Of a stretch of DNA of 64,000 nucleotides, positions 42,414 through 50,576 are shown in pieces. A model generated the notes under the pieces. It was not told the DNA's origin. It worked only from the letters and a program-made list of their open reading frames with translations, and made no database searches. Origin of the DNA: Flavobacterium dauae (lineage in GTDB: Bacteria > Bacteroidota > Bacteroidia > Flavobacteriales > Flavobacteriaceae); contig NZ_CP130821.1 of NCBI RefSeq assembly GCF_004151275.2, forward strand, positions 124,001 through 188,000, given 5' to 3'. Each line of letters begins with the position of its first letter. Within the stretch, counting starts at the first letter, position 1. A program made the translations under genes and the position numbers.

Positions 42414-44678
42414 ATGAAGTTTTATTATCAGCTATTTTTCTTTTTAATATCGGTTGTTTCAATGGCTCAAAGCAGTCAGTTGTGGAAAGGTTACTATTCG
42501 TATCAAGAAACAAAAGCAGCTACACAAGACAATCAAAATATTTATATAGCTACTGACAATGCGGTTTTTGCCTATAATCAGTATTCGTTTGAAACAGAAA
42601 TTTACAATACCGTAAGCGGATTAAAAATTGATGGTATCAATACACTTGCTTATGCCGAAGATTATAAAAAATTAATTGTAGGAAGTACCAACGGCAAAAT
42701 AGCGATTATTGATCTAGCTGCCGATAAAATATATCATTTAAACGATATTTATTCAAAGACCAATATCCCCGACAATCAAAAAATAATCAATAAAATTATT
42801 GTTCAGGGCGGATATGCTTATCTGGCAACGGGTTACGGAATTACGACGGTTCGCTTAAACGACAATCATTTTGGCGATACGTTTTATATTGGTGTTGACG
42901 GAGAAATGGTCAATGTAAAAAGCATTACTGTTTTTAATAATCAATTATATGCGGCAGTTGAAAACGAAGGACTTAAAAAAGCATCGATTAACAGTAATTT
43001 GATCGATTATAACAACTGGCAGGTAATTGATTTTAACAATTGGATAGAACTAACCACTTTTGCAGATAAATTAATTGGTGTTAAAGAAGATTTGTCGTTA
43101 AATACCATTTCAGCATCTAATCAAATTGATAAAGTAGGCGATGTTTGGGGTGGTTTTTTAAAATTTAATGTAAGTGGCGATGTTTTAATAGAGGTTACCC
43201 AAGAAGCAGCTCGCTTGCACGCTTCCGATTTATCGGTTTACAATGAATTTGTTTATTCGCTAAATGAAAAAGGAGGGGTGAATGATGCCATTTATTCAAA
43301 CGGATATTACTACATAGCTTCAAAAGTAAACGGAGGTTTAAAAGTATCATTAGAAAATAAAGAAAATATAGAAAGCGTTTCTCCGGGCGGCCCATTAAGC
43401 AACAATGTGTCATCAGCAACAATAAACAACAACGATTTGTGGATTACCTTTGGGGGGTATGGCGTAGTTATGGATCCATATAAACCTAACGGATTAACAC
43501 AATACGGAATTAGTGCTTTAAAAAATATGCAGTCGTGGCAACATATTTCTTTTAATGAGTTAAATCAATTTAAATCAACAGTAAATATCAGCTTTAATCC
43601 GCGACAACCTAATCTGGCATACATTAGTTCTTTTCACGACGGTTTGGGAATTTGGGATTTAAACAAGAAAGAACTAACAGTTTATAATGCTGCCAATACC
43701 AATGAATTAAATGCCATTCTTGAAGGTGATACCCGCGTGTACGGCGTAGCATTTGATAAAAACGGCACGGGATGGATGACCAACACAGCTACATCTAATG
43801 ATTCGTATTTAGTATCTATTGATAAAAACAATCAATTTACACAACACAGCTCAAATGTTATTAATGGTAGCAACTTTTTAATGCCGGTTATTGATAAAAA
43901 CAATACCAAATGGTTTGGCAGTTATGCCAACGGTTTGTTTGCATTTAATGAAACCAAAAATAAAGCAATGCAGATTATGACAAGTGATAATTTGCCAAGT
44001 ACCAATGTTAAAACACTGGCTTTAGACTATAATAATACACTGTGGATTGGTACTTTAAAAGGCTTACGGATTATTAGAAATGTAGATCAGTTTTTAACAA
44101 GCCCTCAACTTACGCCAACTAATATTGTGATTGTTGACGAAGGATTAAATCAGGAGCTGTTCTTTGAGCAGGATATTTTAAACATTACCGTTGACGGATC
44201 TAATAACAAATGGGTATCAGTTGCCGATTCGGGCGTGTTTTTAATATCAGATAAAAACGAAACGCTTTATAATTTTACCACGGCAAACTCTCCGTTACCA
44301 AGTAATAACGTTATCTCGATAACTATTAATGGAACAACAGGCGAGGTATTTTTTGTTACGCGCGAAGGTATGGTGTCTTTTAAAAACTTTGCAACAACTC
44401 CGTCAGAAAATTTAGACAATATTAAAGTGTATCCAAACCCTGTGAAACCAGGCTTTACAGGCGATGTAAAAATAAGCGGTTTGGTAGCCGATGCCACTGT
44501 AAAAATAACCGATGTTGCCGGAAATTTAGTACACGAAACCAAATCGTTAGGCGGAACGGTTACCTGGAATACGCTTTCTTTTTCGGGATCAAAGGTACCT
44601 TCGGGTGTGTATATGATTTTTATTACTTCGCAAGATGGAACGCTAGACGCCGTTAAAAAAGTAATGATTATCCGTTAA
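42414..44678 (+). CDS. porZ: Type IX secretion protein PorZ (beta-propeller plus C-terminal domain)
   Basis: PorZ belongs to the attachment complex that links type IX cargo to the cell-surface lipopolysaccharide in the outer membrane. The 754-residue product has a signal peptide (cleavage after SVVSMA, residue 18), two beta-propeller regions with repeated patterns (NIYIATDNAVFAYNQYS, NTLWIGTLKGLRIIR, GTGWMTNTATSND) and a C-terminal type IX-like domain (IKVYPNPVKPGFTGDVKISG, VPSGVYMIFITSQDG). The stop overlaps recO by one base, the usual Bacteroidota gene order. Confidence 0.9.
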   Translation: MKFYYQLFFFLISVVSMAQSSQLWKGYYSYQETKAATQDNQNIYIATDNAVFAYNQYSFETEIYNTVSGLKIDGINTLAYAEDYKKLIVGSTNGKIAIIDLAADKIYHLNDIYSKTNIPDNQKIINKIIVQGGYAYLATGYGITTVRLNDNHFGDTFYIGVDGEMVNVKSITVFNNQLYAAVENEGLKKASINSNLIDYNNWQVIDFNNWIELTTFADKLIGVKEDLSLNTISASNQIDKVGDVWGGFLKFNVSGDVLIEVTQEAARLHASDLSVYNEFVYSLNEKGGVNDAIYSNGYYYIASKVNGGLKVSLENKENIESVSPGGPLSNNVSSATINNNDLWITFGGYGVVMDPYKPNGLTQYGISALKNMQSWQHISFNELNQFKSTVNISFNPRQPNLAYISSFHDGLGIWDLNKKELTVYNAANTNELNAILEGDTRVYGVAFDKNGTGWMTNTATSNDSYLVSIDKNNQFTQHSSNVINGSNFLMPVIDKNNTKWFGSYANGLFAFNETKNKAMQIMTSDNLPSTNVKTLALDYNNTLWIGTLKGLRIIRNVDQFLTSPQLTPTNIVIVDEGLNQELFFEQDILNITVDGSNNKWVSVADSGVFLISDKNETLYNFTTANSPLPSNNVISITINGTTGEVFFVTREGMVSFKNFATTPSENLDNIKVYPNPVKPGFTGDVKISGLVADATVKITDVAGNLVHETKSLGGTVTWNTLSFSGSKVPSGVYMIFITSQDGTLDAVKKVMIIR

Positions 44679-45388
44679 TGCAAGTTAAAACCGAAGCTAT
44701 TGTTTTAAGTGCTTTGCGTTATCAGGAAAAAAGTCTGATTGTGAAATGCTTTACACAGCATTTTGGTTTAAAGACTTATTTTGTACGCAACGCTTTTTCG
44801 GCAAAAAACAAAGGGCTAAACAGTGCGTATTTTCAGCCGCTGAATCAGTTGTATATCGATGCAACGCATAAAAATAAAGGTTCGTTAGAATATATTAATG
44901 AGTTAAAGCTGGCGTATCCGTATCAGACTATTTCGTTGGAGTTTTACAAAAACAGCGTCAGTATTTTTATTGCCGAAGTTTTAAGTCACAGCATAAAAGA
45001 AGAGCAACCCAACAATGATTTGTTTCTGTTTTTAAAAACGGCTTTGGTTTGGTTTGACGAGCATTCATTTTCGCCCGATTTTCATTTGTGGATCTTAATA
45101 AACCTTACCAAATATCTGGGTTTTTATCCGGATGATTCCGATAAAGGTTCACTTTATTTCAATCCGCACGAAGGCAGTTTTACCGTGCATTATACCCCTA
45201 ATTGTTTTAATGAAGAGGAAACTATTTTGTTTCGAAAATTGTTCGATCTTTCTTTAATTGATAAAAAAGCAGTGCTGACAAATACACAACGCAGATTGCT
45301 TTTAAAGTTACTATTGGCTTATTACGAAACTCACATTGTAGGCTTTAAACAGATTAAATCAATAGAAATTTTATCGGAACTTTTTTAA
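44678..45388 (+). CDS. recO: DNA repair protein RecO
   Basis: RecF-pathway mediator that loads RecA and anneals strands. The 236-residue product has the N-terminal OB fold (MQVKTEAIVLSALRYQEKSL, GLKTYFVRNAFSAKNKG) and a helical C-terminal part (LFLFLKTALVWFDEHSFSPD, YLGFYPDDS, TQRRLLLKLLLAYYETHI). The ATG uses the last base of the porZ stop (TAATG), so it is translationally coupled to porZ. Confidence 0.93.
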   Translation: MQVKTEAIVLSALRYQEKSLIVKCFTQHFGLKTYFVRNAFSAKNKGLNSAYFQPLNQLYIDATHKNKGSLEYINELKLAYPYQTISLEFYKNSVSIFIAEVLSHSIKEEQPNNDLFLFLKTALVWFDEHSFSPDFHLWILINLTKYLGFYPDDSDKGSLYFNPHEGSFTVHYTPNCFNEEETILFRKLFDLSLIDKKAVLTNTQRRLLLKLLLAYYETHIVGFKQIKSIEILSELF

Positions 45389-45438
45389 ACATCGCTTCTT
45401 TACTTCGACTGAAGTGACAAAACAGCTTCTATCCATAA

Positions 45439-45521
45439 TTTTGTCATTCCGACGAAGGAGGAATCTATTTGACAATCAGAAAGATTCTTCAATCCACTTC
45501 GTTTCTTTCAGAATGACAAAA
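45439..45521. repeat. Imperfect palindromic repeat downstream of recO
   Basis: TTTTGTCATTC (45439-45449) and GAATGACAAAA (45511-45521) are perfect inverted ends, with inner GAATCT/AGATTC. The 83-bp unit resembles MITE-like palindromes scattered in Flavobacteriaceae and shares the TGTCAT end words with 16497-16612. It could act as a bidirectional terminator for recO and the dehydrogenase gene. Confidence 0.65.
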
Positions 45522-45529
45522 GAAATTAT

Positions 45530-46828
45530 TTACTTAACAACAACCGTTTGAATATTTGCAAATTCATACAAAGCAAAATGCGATAATTCACGTCCGTAGC
45601 CTGAATTTTTAATTCCACCGAAAGGTAAATGCGGATCAGATACTACCATTTCGTTGATAAACAAAGCACCTTCATCAAACAAATGCAGATAATTATCTAA
45701 CTGTTGCGGATTATTGGTAAAAATACTTGCACCCAATCCAAAGCTTGATTTATTGCTTAATTCAATCGCTTCATCAATAGTTTTAAAAGGCATAATTGCA
45801 GCTAATGGACCAAAAGTTTCTTCTGCAAACACAGGCATATCAACCGTAACATTAGTCAACAAAGTAGGTTCAAAAAACGCTCCGTTGCGTTTACCGCCTG
45901 CAATTATTTTAGCTCCTTTTGAAACACTTTTTTCCAGTTGATTTTCTAATTCTACAGCTAAATCTTCCCGAGCCATAGCACCGAAAGTAACTGTTTCATC
46001 GTATTTATCGCCCAAAATCAACGTGTTTAATTTCTGTTTGAACAAATCTACAAAGTCATTATAAACAGTTTCGTGAACCAGAAAACGTTTTGATGCAATA
46101 CAGCTTTGTCCGGCATTTTGCATACGGGCACTTACCGCTTTTGTGGCAGCATATTCTAAATCGGCATCGTTTAAAACAATAAAAGCGTTGCTTCCGCCTA
46201 ATTCCAACACACATTTTTTAAGATGTTTTCCGGCAGTTTCTGCAACCGATCGTCCAGCGTGTTCGCTTCCTGTTAACGAAACCGCTTTAATAATTGGGTT
46301 AGCAATTACATTGGCAACTTCGCTGCTTTTTATTGATAGATCTTTATAAATTGGGAAATCAATGGTATCAACAGTAAAAACATCTTCCAAAGCTTTGGCA
46401 CTTAACGGCACATTGCTTGCGTGTTTTACAACAAATACATTTCCGGTTAATAAACTTGGAATTATAAACCGAAACACCTGCCAAAATGGGAAATTCCAAG
46501 GCATAACTCCCAATAAAACTCCCAACGGACGAAACGTAATATAGCTTTTAGTCCACCCGGTTTTTACTTCTTGATTTTCTAAAAAAAGTGCAGCATTTTC
46601 TATGTAATAATCGCACAAGTAAGCACATTTTTCAACCTCGGCAATTGCCAGTTTTATAGGCTTGTTCATATCGGTTGTAATCGCGTGAGCATAATTTCTT
46701 TTGTTTAGAAGCAACTTTTCTCTGATGTTTTTTAAAACCGCAATGCGATCATTCAAAGAAAAATCACGCCATTTTAAAAACGATGACTGAACGGTTTCTA
46801 ATATCTGTGTTGTGTTGTCTGGTGCCAT
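45530..46828 (-). CDS. NAD(P)-dependent succinate-semialdehyde dehydrogenase family protein
   Basis: Aldehyde dehydrogenase of 432 residues, shorter than the usual 480 because the N-terminal strand region is reduced, as in the SSADH subgroup. Motifs: MPWNFPFWQVFRFIIPSLLT, SLTGSEHAGRSVAETAGKHL, LELGGSNAFIV (catalytic Glu), NAGQSCIASKRF (catalytic Cys) and EETFGPLAAIMPF. The likely substrate is succinate semialdehyde or a related aldehyde. It stands alone, with a palindrome after it and a terminator upstream. Confidence 0.87.
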   Translation of the reverse strand: MAPDNTTQILETVQSSFLKWRDFSLNDRIAVLKNIREKLLLNKRNYAHAITTDMNKPIKLAIAEVEKCAYLCDYYIENAALFLENQEVKTGWTKSYITFRPLGVLLGVMPWNFPFWQVFRFIIPSLLTGNVFVVKHASNVPLSAKALEDVFTVDTIDFPIYKDLSIKSSEVANVIANPIIKAVSLTGSEHAGRSVAETAGKHLKKCVLELGGSNAFIVLNDADLEYAATKAVSARMQNAGQSCIASKRFLVHETVYNDFVDLFKQKLNTLILGDKYDETVTFGAMAREDLAVELENQLEKSVSKGAKIIAGGKRNGAFFEPTLLTNVTVDMPVFAEETFGPLAAIMPFKTIDEAIELSNKSSFGLGASIFTNNPQQLDNYLHLFDEGALFINEMVVSDPHLPFGGIKNSGYGRELSHFALYEFANIQTVVVK

Positions 46829-46849
46829 AGAAATTTGTTTTTATAAAGT

Positions 46850-46883
46850 TATAAAATAAAAATGGTAAGCCTAAACTTACCAC
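46850..46883 (-). terminator. Minus-strand terminator upstream of the aldehyde dehydrogenase gene
   Basis: The 7-bp stem TGGTAAG/CTTACCA has a 6-base loop and a T-rich tail on the minus strand. It would stop minus-strand transcription arriving from the right, where the Bat operon and mazEF lie. It may be the original end of that transcript before the island was inserted. Confidence 0.6.
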
Positions 46884-47042
46884 GTTTTAATATTCTAATT
46901 TAGTTTTAATAACTTGATATTTAAAGATTTATTTTTTTTACAATAGATACACAGGTATAATTTTACAGATTAGAGTTACTACTAATCAAATTTTCACGGA
47001 TTATAAATGCGTTGCATTCAATAAGTCACATAGTTCGGGCTG
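46884..47042. other. Non-coding stretch left of the attC-like palindrome
   Basis: I see nothing here beyond AT-rich sequence, the words ATTTTCACGG and TGCGTTGCATTC, and no reading frame of note. Confidence 0.5.
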
Positions 47043-47244
47043 CGTATTGGCGATGGGCGGGTATTTTTGCACCACCGCTGATGCGAAGCCGAAAGTTCAA
47101 ATTTAGCACAAAAGCTGATATGAAGCACTTCGCCCCGCCTATTGCCAATACGATGTGTGTGCCCTGCATATGCAGGACACACCCCGAAAGCTTTTCAAAT
47201 AGTTCAAAAATACAAATTTAGTTTTACGAACCAAGTTTTCGGGG
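47043..47244. repeat. attC-like palindromic element with three stems, left of the group II intron
   Basis: Stem 1 pairs CGTATTGGCGATGGGCGGG (47043-47061) with CCCGCCTATTGCCAATACG (47134-47152), 17 of 19 positions. Stem 2 is TGTGTGCCCTGCA/TGCAGGACACAC-like (47155-47182). Stem 3 pairs CCCCGAAAGCTT (47182-47193) with AAGTTTTCGGGG (47233-47244), one mismatch, and ends at the intron's 5' boundary. Large single-strand folds like this are typical of integron attC sites and of palindromic Bacteroidota repeats; the family is not decided. Confidence 0.65.
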
Positions 47245-47711
47245 TGTTATTTTTCCAGAGGGTGCAAGTCCCTTACGAGCGGATTGAAACCCCGAATCGT
47301 TAGCAAGCTGCAAGGTGGTTTATCGTGAGGTATGCACTGAAGGAAGCAGGACTGCAAAAGTCTGTACCGACGAACAGAAAGTACATAAGAGGCATAGCAA
47401 TAAGGATGAGTATCCACAGCAATACGAAGTCCAAAACAGTGTTCTGAACATGCTATTAAATCAGATTATTGTTATGTAGATGTACCGGCGATAGACGGAA
47501 GGAAAAAGCATTTACCAGGGGAGGTCTTGGTGGTTACGAGTTAATCAAGCCAAGAAGTCAGCAGAGGTCATAGTACTTGAGGGCAAACGAGGTGCGAATA
47601 GATACCGCATAGGTCTCACAAACAAGGAAGGACTGAACGTAAAAAGGTTTTCAATAGGTAACGGAACACATAGTAGCCCTACTTAACGAAAACAGGTTAA
47701 AAACAACTAAA

Positions 47712-49007
47712 ATGATAACAAGAGTAGTACATCCGTTTAATCTTCAAAGAGCATTGGAACACGTGATTGCCAATAAAGGCAGTGCGGGTATTGATGGTGT
47801 TTCTATAAGAGAGCTCCGCAAGGTGTTTTCTGAAAAGAAACTACAACTGATTGAAGCAATCAAACAAGGCAACTACCAAGTACAACCCATTTTAGGTATT
47901 GAAATTCCGAAAGGGAATGGGAAAACTCGATTATTGGGTGTTCCCACTACTACAGAACGTGTGTTGCAACAAGCCTTAGCACAAACTATTGCACCACTTT
48001 TTGAGCCCGAATTTAGTAATTACAGCTATGGATTTAGACCTCACAAGAATGCCCGACAAGCCGTTGGACAATCTCGGGATTACATCCATTCAGGATTAAA
48101 CCACATTGTGGATATTGACCTGAAAAACTTCTTTGATGAAGTTGACCACTGTTTATTACTGAATTTAATCTATCAAAAAGTGAAATGCAAAGCTACCATG
48201 CAACTCATACGCAAATGGCTCAGAGCACCTATTAAAATCAACGGAAATCTACGAAAGAGAAGAAAAGGCGTTCCGCAAGGAAGCCCTTTAAGTCCATTAT
48301 TGTCGAACATTTTACTACATCAATTGGATAAGGAAATGACTCGAAGAGGACACAAATTTGTACGTTATGCGGATGATTTTAGTATTTATTGCAAAAGCCA
48401 CAATCAAGCCAAGGCAACAAGAGTGGTAATTGAAAAGTTTTTGAAAAACAAACTCAAATTAACTATAAATGAAGAAAAGAGCGGTATCAGAAAACCAATC
48501 CACTTCACAATTTTGGGTTTTGGATTCGTACCTACGTACGAGAAAGGAAGTAAAAATCAATACCAACTCATTGTATCGGAAAAAGCATGGAAGAAACTAA
48601 AAGAACGACTTAAAACAATCACCCGAAAAACCACACCAGCCACATTTGAAGAGCGTATTGCCAAGATAAAAGAAGTGCAACGCGGATGGTTGAACTATTT
48701 CCAAGGCACGAGTATTTTGGGCAAATTACGAGATTTAGATGGTTGGCTTCGCAACCGACTGCGCTATTGCATTTGGCATCATTGGAAAAAACCCGAAAGG
48801 AAAAGGAAAAACCTGATTCGATTAGGTGTAGACCAAGACCATGCCTACACTTGGAGCAGAACACGGAAAGGCGGTTGGGCAATAGCACAAAGTCCTATTC
48901 TAGGCACTACCATTACTTTACAACGCTTGAAGAAAAGAGGATATGTTTCCTTAACTGAATTACATTTACAACTTAACCCATCTCTTTGCGAACCGCCGAG
49001 TACGTGA
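47712..49007 (+). CDS. ltrA: Group II intron reverse transcriptase/maturase
   Basis: Intron-encoded protein of 431 residues that aids splicing and retro-mobility. It shows reverse transcriptase motifs (SAGIDGVSIRELR, YSYGFRPHKNARQAVGQSRD, VDIDLKNFFDEVDH, GVPQGSPLSPLLSNILLHQLD, and the catalytic FVRYADDFSIYC). A maturase X domain follows (LKTITRKTTPATFEERIAKI, GWLNYFQGTS, DGWLRNRLRYCIWHHWK). No HNH endonuclease follows, as in endonuclease-less classes such as C. The stop codon lies within domain V of the intron RNA. Confidence 0.93.
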   Translation: MITRVVHPFNLQRALEHVIANKGSAGIDGVSIRELRKVFSEKKLQLIEAIKQGNYQVQPILGIEIPKGNGKTRLLGVPTTTERVLQQALAQTIAPLFEPEFSNYSYGFRPHKNARQAVGQSRDYIHSGLNHIVDIDLKNFFDEVDHCLLLNLIYQKVKCKATMQLIRKWLRAPIKINGNLRKRRKGVPQGSPLSPLLSNILLHQLDKEMTRRGHKFVRYADDFSIYCKSHNQAKATRVVIEKFLKNKLKLTINEEKSGIRKPIHFTILGFGFVPTYEKGSKNQYQLIVSEKAWKKLKERLKTITRKTTPATFEERIAKIKEVQRGWLNYFQGTSILGKLRDLDGWLRNRLRYCIWHHWKKPERKRKNLIRLGVDQDHAYTWSRTRKGGWAIAQSPILGTTITLQRLKKRGYVSLTELHLQLNPSLCEPPST

Positions 49008-49024
49008 CCCGTACGCTCGGTGGT
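48992..49024 (+). ncRNA. Group II intron domain V
   Basis: A 33-base hairpin: ACCGCCGAGTACG, loop TGACC, CGTACGCTCGGTGGT. The two-nucleotide bulge GC on the 3' strand is the classic domain V feature. It overlaps the end of the maturase reading frame. Confidence 0.85.
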
Positions 49025-49083
49025 GTGAGAGGCGCACTCCGTCAGTTTCTGGCGGAGCCGTCTACTCGATTGGCGGTAGTTTT

Positions 49084-49410
49084 TTATTCTACAAATGTTT
49101 CTTTGATTACGTTTTTTACTTTTTCAATCTCCTTTTCAGTCAATGTTTCAAATCGTTTTACAATTCTTGTTCTGTCTATCGTTCTTACTTGGTCAATAAC
49201 AATCCAACCTTTTGTCTGTTTATGCCTTACTTCAACTCGTGTAGGATAAGGTTTTGAACTACTTGTCATTGGAGCAATAACTATTGTCTGTAAGTATTTA
49301 TTCATTTCGTTTGGTGACAAAACCACGCAAGGTCTTGTCTTTTTCATCTCGTTTCCAATCGTTGGGTCAAGATTAACCAATACAATGTCATACTGATTTA
49401 CTTGCTCCAT
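49084..49410 (-). CDS. mazF: MazF/PemK-family mRNA interferase toxin
   Basis: The 108-residue toxin has the PemK/MazF fold: MEQVNQYDIVLVNLDPTIGN, EMKKTRPCVVLSPNEMN, TIVIAPMTSSSKPYPTRV and GWIVIDQVRTIDRTRIVKR. The conserved Arg and Thr/Ser of the active site are visible in KKTRP and MTSSS. It overlaps the antitoxin gene by 13 bases. The stop is 13 bases from the end of a group II intron on the other strand. Confidence 0.93.
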   Translation of the reverse strand: MEQVNQYDIVLVNLDPTIGNEMKKTRPCVVLSPNEMNKYLQTIVIAPMTSSSKPYPTRVEVRHKQTKGWIVIDQVRTIDRTRIVKRFETLTEKEIEKVKNVIKETFVE

Positions 49411-49646
49411 TCTTCAAAATTTTCGTCTTCAAAAATGTCATCCATTAAAAGTTGGTCGTCTCCGTTTTCGTGCATTTTTTTGAATGCTTTTTCCCAATCT
49501 TTTCTTGGCTCTGTCTTTGGTTTCAAAATGATGTAACCTTTCTCAAGAATTAACTCTATTTTCTCATTGATATTGTATTTTTCAAGAATTGTCTTGGAAA
49601 GTCTTATTCCTTTAGAGTTTCCGATATTTATTACTGAAAGTTCCAT
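49398..49646 (-). CDS. mazE: MazE/AbrB-type antitoxin
   Basis: The 82-residue antitoxin has a SpoVT/AbrB swapped-hairpin DNA-binding domain (MELSVINIGNSKGIRLSKTI, IELILEKGYIILKPK) and an acidic C-terminal tail (MDDIFEDENFEEW) that would bind the toxin. It is first in the operon and overlaps mazF. An inverted repeat just upstream (49669-49687) is a likely autoregulatory site. Confidence 0.92.
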   Translation of the reverse strand: MELSVINIGNSKGIRLSKTILEKYNINEKIELILEKGYIILKPKTEPRKDWEKAFKKMHENGDDQLLMDDIFEDENFEEWSK

Positions 49647-49668
49647 AATTATCTATTTGTTATTACAA

Positions 49669-49687
49669 AGTAATTACAAAAAAATCA
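49669..49687 (-). promoter_or_regulatory. Inverted repeat upstream of mazE, possible operator
   Basis: TTATTAC AAA GTAATTA (49670-49686) is an inverted repeat with one mismatch, 24 bases before the mazE ATG. MazE-type antitoxins usually repress their own promoter through such sites. Confidence 0.45.
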
Positions 49688-49740
49688 ATTTTCCAAATTA
49701 TCTGTCTAAAAGTGAATTATTGAGTGTCCTCTGATAAAAT

Positions 49741-49749
49741 TACCGCCAA
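49741..49749. repeat. TACCGCCAA word inverted relative to the intron's 3' junction
   Basis: TACCGCCAA here is the reverse complement of TTGGCGGTA at 49070-49078, so mazEF is framed by the two arms. The word also occurs inside the attC-like palindrome family (TTGGCG). Possibly the remnant of an element end. Confidence 0.5.
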
Positions 49750-49816
49750 CTGTGATTTGTACGTAATAATAGATAAAAATCTGTGCATCTGTGGGAATTC
49801 TATAATGCAGTGCAGG

Positions 49817-50575
49817 TTAATACTGTAACACATTATTTTTATCAACCCAACCAATAGTATCGTTTTGTAGTTGAATTTTTATCCATTGATTGGTTTGTTC
49901 TTGTATAAATCCTTTTTCGCCTTCGTTTAACGTAGCAGTTATTTTAGCAACCGATCTTGGTTCGTTCATCAACGAAACATCTGTATTTTTTATGATAACA
50001 TAATGATTGGTAAACAGATAATCTGATTGGTTTTTTGATATAAAATAACTTCCAACACTAATTACCAAAGTAAAAACACTCAAAGTAAAAAGTGCTTTTT
50101 TAGTAGTTGCATTGCTGTTTAAACGATAAACTACGAGTACAATAACTGTTAAAAACATACTTGCAATTGCCAGATAAGCCCACGCATTTGGTTTTAAAAA
50201 GTTAAAAACGCTGTACAACATTTGCTGTTGCGGAATAGGCAAATTACCTTTTGTAACTTTGGTTTTAAGCTTTTCGGCGAAATTTAAGTTGATGCGTGCA
50301 GGTTCATAATCGGGTTGCAGTTTCAACGATTTTTCTAAATGATAAATACTTAAAGCGGTGTTTTGTAATCGCAGATAAGCAGTGCCTAAATTGTAATGCA
50401 ACGTAGCGTTTAAAGAATCTTTCTTAACTAATTTTTCAAAAACCTGTGCCGATGCTGCGTAATCTTTCTGGTTAAAAGCGTTTATCCCTTTAGTAAAAAG
50501 TGCATCATTACTTTCTTGAGCTTGTAAACCCAACGAAAAGCAAAAACTTAAAAAAAGTATCAGTAACTGTTTCAT
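49817..50575 (-). CDS. batE: BatE: TPR and SH3-domain protein of the Bat operon
   Basis: The 252-residue product has a signal peptide (MKQLLILFLSFCFSLGLQAQ), three TPR repeats (about 25-100: SLNATLHYNLGTAYLRLQNT, ALSIYHLEKSLKLQPDYEPA), two membrane helices (about 130-180) and a C-terminal SH3-like domain (NEGEKGFIQEQTNQWIKIQL, DTIGWVDKNNVLQY). It is the last gene of the Bat cluster, 1 base after batD. Bat proteins affect aerotolerance in some Bacteroidota, but the mechanism is unclear. Confidence 0.88.
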   Translation of the reverse strand: MKQLLILFLSFCFSLGLQAQESNDALFTKGINAFNQKDYAASAQVFEKLVKKDSLNATLHYNLGTAYLRLQNTALSIYHLEKSLKLQPDYEPARINLNFAEKLKTKVTKGNLPIPQQQMLYSVFNFLKPNAWAYLAIASMFLTVIVLVVYRLNSNATTKKALFTLSVFTLVISVGSYFISKNQSDYLFTNHYVIIKNTDVSLMNEPRSVAKITATLNEGEKGFIQEQTNQWIKIQLQNDTIGWVDKNNVLQY

Positions 50576-50576
50576 A

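Larger units (their letters stand above)
47244..49070 (+). mobile_element. Group II intron (no endonuclease domain in its reverse transcriptase)
   Basis: About 1.83 kb. The likely 5' end is GTGTTATTTT at 47244, followed by structured RNA (GGGTGCAAGTCCC and others) up to the reverse transcriptase ORF. Domain V is at 48992-49024: ACCG, CCGA and GTACG pair with CGTAC, TCGG and TGGT, with a 2-base GC bulge and loop TGACC. Domain VI is at 49037-49057 (CTCCGTCAG/CTGGCGGAG). The 3' end is near CTACTCGAT at 49070. It lies 13 bases downstream of the mazF stop. End points are estimates to within a few bases. Confidence 0.82.

Noticed and set aside
48619..48958. Two frames overlapping the intron maturase (minus and plus)
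   Set aside because: Out-of-frame shadows of the maturase domain, which has strong reverse transcriptase motifs in its own frame.
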